Source: Linaria vulgaris (taxonomy: Eukaryota; Streptophyta; Magnoliopsida; Lamiales; Plantaginaceae). From it: DNA of 64,000 bases. Positions 59,171 to 64,000 of this stretch are shown piece after piece. The stretch lies in NCBI GenBank assembly GCA_948329865.1, contig OX415251.1, positions 12,591,990 to 12,655,989 on the forward strand, read 5' to 3'. Below the pieces are notes generated by a model. The model saw only the letters and a list, made by a program, of their open reading frames with translations. It had not been told where the DNA came from and ran no database searches. Positions within the stretch are counted from its first letter, which is position 1, and each line of letters opens with the position of its first letter. Made by a program: the position numbers and the translations under genes.

Positions 59171-62100
59171 ATGAAGGTAGTGGCATGGAATTGTCAAGGC
59201 GTTGGACATCCGGACTTTGCGACAAATTTTAGAGACTTGGTCAGAGTTCATAAACCCGATGTTGTGTTTCTTCTTGAAACAAGAGTGATGCCGGATAAGG
59301 CTTATGAGATCGCACCGTTGATGGGATATTCTGAATATTGCGTTGCACCCACGGATGGGATGGATGGGGAAGTCTGGATGTTATGGAACAGCGAGAATAT
59401 TGATGTGGAAGTATTGAGGGTCGAGGATCAGGCTATTCATGCTCGAATCGGACAAAAGAGGCAAGCAAAGTGGCGCATCTCCGGTATTTATGCCAAACCA
59501 TATGCGGATGATAAAGCAAGGGTGTTCGCAAGTTTGCGCAATATGGCACAGCGCATGGATGCCAACGAACCTTGGCTTGTACAAGGTGACTTCAATGAAA
59601 TTTGCTACACGCACGAAAAAAGTGGAGGGAGTACGAATACGACGAGACGGTGCTTGAAGTTCCAACAATGGATTGAGAGCTGGGAGATGGTGGATTTGGG
59701 ATATGTCGGACCAAAATTTACTTGGTCGAATAAAATGGAGGGTTCCGCGCTAATTAAAGAGCGCATTGACGGGGCTCTTGCAAACACCGTCTGGATGGAG
59801 CGCTTTCCGGACAATGAGGTGTATCACCTACCACGTATGCATGGAGATCATCATCCGATCCTCACGAACTGCTTAGGGTCGCTACGGGGAAATAGATTGA
59901 GGTCGTTTCGCTTCGAAGAGATGTGGTTTAGACACCCGGAGTGTGAGGGGCTGCTCAAAAAAATTTGGGAAGAGCATGAGAATATAGTGGAGGCTATCGG
60001 GATGGTTCCGGAGGTTATAGTACCGTGGAATAAAAATTGCTTCGGTAATATATTCAAAGAGAAAAGGACCGTGTTGAGGCGAATTGAGGGGGCGCAACGG
60101 AGTCTAGCCGTGAGTATCACGAGTTGTTGCGACGTTTCTTCAAGACTTAGAGAAGAAGCTTGTGTTTGAGTATAACGAGTTGTTGCGACGTGAAGAAATT
60201 TTTTGGAGACAAAAATCACGAGTTAAATGGCTGGAAGATGGGGATAGGAATACGGCGTTTTTCCATAGATCTATGTTGATTCGCCGGAAGAGAAACCGAA
60301 TCCTTGTGCTGAAAATTGATAACATTTGGTGTCGAGACCAAGAAATTTTGAAGGAACACGCGCGGGGATTTTTTTCAAAAGCTGTTCACTGGAATTTCGA
60401 ATGGCGGCGCAAAGTTACCACTCTCACGGTATCAAACGCGGCTGGAATTTGGAGAGGCTGAACAGGTGGGAAGACGTGTGGGTATGGAGGAATTAAAGAA
60501 GGTCGTGTGGAGAACACATCCGAAAAAAGCTCCGGGTCCGGATGGGATTCAAGCAAGTTTCTTTCAAAAATATTGGGATTGGGTGAAGGAGTCGCTTCTT
60601 CAATTCATGACGACTGTGTTTGCCGACCATAGCTTTGACCCAAAAGTGTGTGGGGCGCAACTCTGTCTTATTCCTAAGGTAGCGGATCCAACACCTATTT
60701 CTCAATTTCGTCTTATTTCTCTGTGTAATGTACTTTATAAGTTCATTACGAAGTGTATTACTTTGAGGCTACGGGACTATATGCCGCAGCTTATTTCTCC
60801 GATGCAATCGAGCTTTATTAAGGGGAGAAGTACCCAAGATAATATCTTTACGATTCAAGAGATCCTCCACTCTCTTCGAAAAAAGGAAAAAAGTAAAACG
60901 GGGTGCATGATACTCAAGCTTGATCTTGAGAAGACGTACGATAAAATTGGCTGGGATTTCTTGGAGGATACGCTTATGGCTTTCGGGTTTCCGGCATATA
61001 CTGCTGAACTCGTTATGTTTTGTGTCCGTAATGCCTCTACTAAGATGCTTTGGAATGGAGAACCACTTCATGCGTTTAGCCATGGCTGTGGATTGCGGCA
61101 AGGGGACCCCTCTCGCCATATTTATTTGTGCTTTGCGTGGAAAGATTAGCGTATCTTATTCAAGAAGAAGTCGACGAGGGGCGGTGGGAACCGATTGTTC
61201 CGTGTAGAGGGGGGTCGCGTATCTCTCATCTTTTCTTTGTGGATGACCTTATGTTGATGGGACGGGGTACGATGCGTACAGCGAGGAGCATGAAAAAAAT
61301 TCTCGCCATATTTGGGGCTACATCCGGATTGAAAATCAACGAGGAAAAGTCGAAAATATATTTTTTCAAACGAGGGGGGATGGAATTTAAAGCGAAGGAT
61401 TTGCTCTATTCTTGGCTTTGCTGGCACAAATTCGTTAGGGAAATATTTGGGCGCGAACTTGACACATGGTGCGGTCGGTCGTGAGCAGTATAATGACATA
61501 TTCGATAAGCTATCGTCGTGTATGGCCGGTTGGAAGAAATCTAATCTATCACTTGCTGGGCGAGCTACTTTAATTCAATCTGTCACAACGGAAATCCCAA
61601 TCCACCTCATGCAAGCGTGTTGGATGTCGGAAAAGGTGTGCGACAAGTTAGATAAATTCAATTGGGACTTTTTGTGGTCAAGCGATCCTAATATACGTCG
61701 TCTACATCTTGTGGGGTGGAGAAAGGTTCTTAGGCCGAAAAAGGAAGGGGGGCTGGGCTTGCGCGCGGCGCGTTTTAATAATGAGGCTTTATTGTCCAAA
61801 ATCGGGTGGAAAATTCTTCAAGATGAGCCATGTCTTTGGTCCGATATTGTTAAAGCCAAATATTTGAAGGGGAAAATGATAACGGAATATATAACACGGC
61901 CGCATGATAGCTATACTTGGAAGGGAATAATTCGTTGTATGCGGTTGATTCAACCGTTTATTCGCTGGCGCATTGGGGATGGAACGGGGGTATCCTTTTG
62001 GTTTGATAATTGGTTGGGGGCAACGAGGCTCTGCGACGTGGTTGACTATATCCATCCTAATGATTGTGGCGTCAAGATTTCGGATGTATTGGAAGAGGGA

Positions 62101-63261
62101 CAACATTGTCGCTTGGACGGGCTTAGCACCGTTATTCCGAGCGAGTGGAGGGATCGCATTCTCGGGACATCGATAGTGTTGACTGATGCGGATGATCGCG
62201 CCATTTGGAGCCCCAATGCAAACGGAAAATTCACATGCTAGAGTGCTTTTAAGGTGTTGTTCAAGGAATATTCGGAAACGTGCACGTCAATCTCTCGTAT
62301 TAGTTGGGTGTGGAAAGCGCTGTGTAGCAACAAGGTCCGTTTCTTTCTTTGGCTTGCGAGTTAAAATAAAATTGCCACGAACTCGCTGCGCAAGGAGAGA
62401 CATTGTACGGAGGATGGCAGCTGTGCGCGGTGTCCAAATATCAATGAATCAACAATTCATGTGCTTCGCGACTGCCCCGATGCGATGAAAGTATGGAAGG
62501 TGCTGCTCCCTCGCGACAAGTGGCAGCAGTTCTTCGCGCAAGGGGACGCGCGGTGGCTGCACAAGAATGCTGGAAACGAAGAGCCCTGCTCGATTTTTAT
62601 CCCGCACACCGAGTGGAAAATAATCTTTGTGGCAGCATGTTGGAATATATGGAATGCACGGAATGGTCGAATATTCGAGGATAGTTCTATCAAGACATAC
62701 GCGGTCCTTTGTCAAATTAAGCAGCTTGTTTCGGACTATAAGTTGGGTAGGAGGCCGAGTAAATTGCATAAGCCGGAGGGTTGGAAGCGCCCGAATGAGG
62801 GATGGGTTAAGCTAAACGTCGACGGAAGTGTGTTACCAAGTACGAACATTGGTTCGGTGGGGGGGAGTTCTCCGTGATGCATCCGACACTTGGGTGTGGG
62901 GTTTTGTGCGAAAGCTCGGAAGTCCTACGGTGTTAGAAGCGAAAATTGAAGCAATTCGCTTGGGACTTTCCATCGCATGGGAGAAGAGAGTGCATCGCCT
63001 TGAAATTGAGACGGACTCGGCGGAAGCTCAAAAAATTATTGAAGATGATACTATGCGTGGCCACAAGCTGCAAGGGAAGATTGATGAATGTCGTGCACTT
63101 TTGCACATGCCGTGGTAGACGAGATTTCGTTGGATTGCGAGAGGAGATAATAGAGTTGCGGATGCTATGGCAAAAGTCCCGATTGAGTTTGAGGAGGGTG
63201 TTAGAGTTGTTCTAAACCCACCTCCTAGTATTGCGTCTATTTTATTTGCGGATATTGCCTA
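59171..63261 (+). pseudogene. LINE ORF2: endonuclease, reverse transcriptase, zinc-binding domain and RNase H
   Basis: The likely start is ATG 59171, which opens with the endonuclease motif MKVVAWNCQG. The APE-type endonuclease continues with LLETRV, VQGDFNEI, LGYVGPKFTWSN, RIDGAL and GDHHPI. RT follows from about 60180 in another frame: WLEDGDRNTAFFH, KKAPGPDGIQASFFQ, FRLISLCNVLYK, FIKGRSTQDN, KLDLEKTYD, GLRQGDP, then the FVDD catalytic box at about 61236-61247 after a frame change at a C run. The zinc-binding RT-associated domain lies at about 62330-62540. A plant-type RNase H follows: LNVDGSV (about 62813), LEIETDSAEAQ, DNRVADAMAK. TAA at 63259-63261 ends it. Frames change at about 60165, 60465, 61110, 61410 and 62880, with stops at 62239 and 63116. 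Confidence 0.88.
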
Positions 63262-63311
63262 AGGGCTAGTTGTTCATCTTTCTACCAAAAAAAAAAAGGA
63301 TGACACGCACA

Positions 63312-64000
63312 AATCGAGAAATGGTCCTCTTATACATATACATAAAGCGTGTCAAATATTAAAGTCTATCCCAAAAGATTTGAATTTTATCTTTCTTCCT
63401 ATAAAAAGGTGAAAAAAAATATTCAATATATTTTAGATCTTTTGAATTTCTCAAATCTTTTCCATCAGAAAAATGTATTTTATTTTACTTTTAGCTCTAT
63501 ATAAACACACTCAAGAACAATAATGGGCTTTGAATATTGTTTTTAACAAATATCATTAAAAAATAGTATAATTATAACTGAAAGAAGTTAGATTAATAGA
63601 AATATGAAAAATATTATAACAATGATTCCCAAAAAAAATCAGTATACAGCCAAACACGCAAAATAATAATAAAAATTATATACCCTGAAAGAGTTCTTGA
63701 AATTTGTAAAATAAGGAGAAATCGGGTAATTGATGATTTCCTTCATTTTTTTTCTTATCCGCTCATTTTCTCATAAATTGGGCTGCCAATTCATCAAATA
63801 TGGGCCGGTCCGAAAGCCGAATCAAGGCATATTCTTGTTGATCCCATTTAATATAAAACTCAAAATCTCTAGTGTATATACACAACACAATATAACTTGA
63901 TTCTTTTTAATTAAGGAAAATGGAATAAGGGTCAAATCTCATTGCGTACATGTTTGCAAGAACTTATGAAAGCTTCTTTTTCATAGCTTCTACTTGAAGT
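63312..64000. other. AT-rich spacer at the right end of the window
   Basis: No gene or TIR recognised. 63326-63345 repeats the 20-mer at 57289-57308. Confidence 0.5.

Larger units (their letters stand above)
57323..63295 (+). mobile_element. Full-length L1-type LINE with C-terminal RNase H, frameshifted
   Basis: It is bounded by a perfect 16-bp target duplication AAGGATGACACGCACA (57307-57322 and 63296-63311), with an A run (from 63286) right before the 3' copy, the hallmark of target-primed reverse transcription. It carries ORF1 (DUF4283-like plus CCHC knuckle) and ORF2 (endonuclease, RT, zinc-binding domain, RNase H). At least two frameshifts in ORF1 and several frameshifts and stops in ORF2 make it non-functional. 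Confidence 0.95.

Overview
The window is repeat-dense DNA from a flowering plant, most likely a eudicot. Evidence is the set of plant transposon families (Ty3/gypsy Tat-type, Ty1/copia, CACTA, hAT, PIF/Harbinger-like, Mutator-like, an RNase H-bearing L1-type LINE), plant telomere-type TTTAGGG repeats, short GT-AG introns of 70-85 bp, AT-rich spacers and one plant-specific pectinesterase/invertase-inhibitor gene. I cannot name the species. Only one convincing host gene is present (29.5-30.1 kb, minus strand). A possible second, a decayed small secreted peptide, lies near 46 kb.

Layout. 1-20.06 kb is a nested pair. An old minus-strand LTR element (LTR copies at about 1-277 and 19451-20055, minus-strand primer site at 19449) was split by a young 14,294-bp Tat-type element at 2594-16887, with 1,063-bp LTRs and target duplication AGTAT. 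The young element carries gag and pol (protease, RT, RNase H, a second archaeal-type RNase H, integrase) on the plus strand. Between pol and the 3' LTR it carries two related multi-exon genes on the minus strand, each with its own TATA-like box. 20.06-25.1 kb is a decayed Tat element ending in a 57-bp tandem repeat. 26.56-28.28 kb is a 5'-truncated copia element with its 3' LTR. 29.5-30.1 kb is the inhibitor gene. 31.6-33.75 kb is a decayed copia pol. 34.68-35.91 kb is a transposase-less hAT element.

36.65-41.05 kb is a non-autonomous CACTA element. Its ends are packed with CCGACGG/CCGTCGG palindromes and its core is a 143-bp tandem repeat organised into two 1,187-bp higher-order copies, each with a telomere-like stretch. 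41.57-45.79 kb is a decayed copia element with both LTRs. 46.7-48.7 kb holds further LTR and Tat RT debris. 49.18-51.25 and 52.78-57.22 kb are TIR elements with TAA target duplications; the second contains two nested long-TIR elements. 57.32-63.30 kb is a full-length but frameshifted LINE with a 16-bp target duplication. The rest is AT-rich spacer.

The most interesting object is the 14.3-kb Tat element. Its gag/pol transcript and its two antisense genes converge. The antisense genes are paralogous by their first exon, share splice phase at the first donor, and have splice sites that keep frame across every junction. In-frame stops interrupt pol and both antisense genes, so this copy is probably dead as it stands despite its youth. 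All calls are from reading the sequence by eye; no database search was run.
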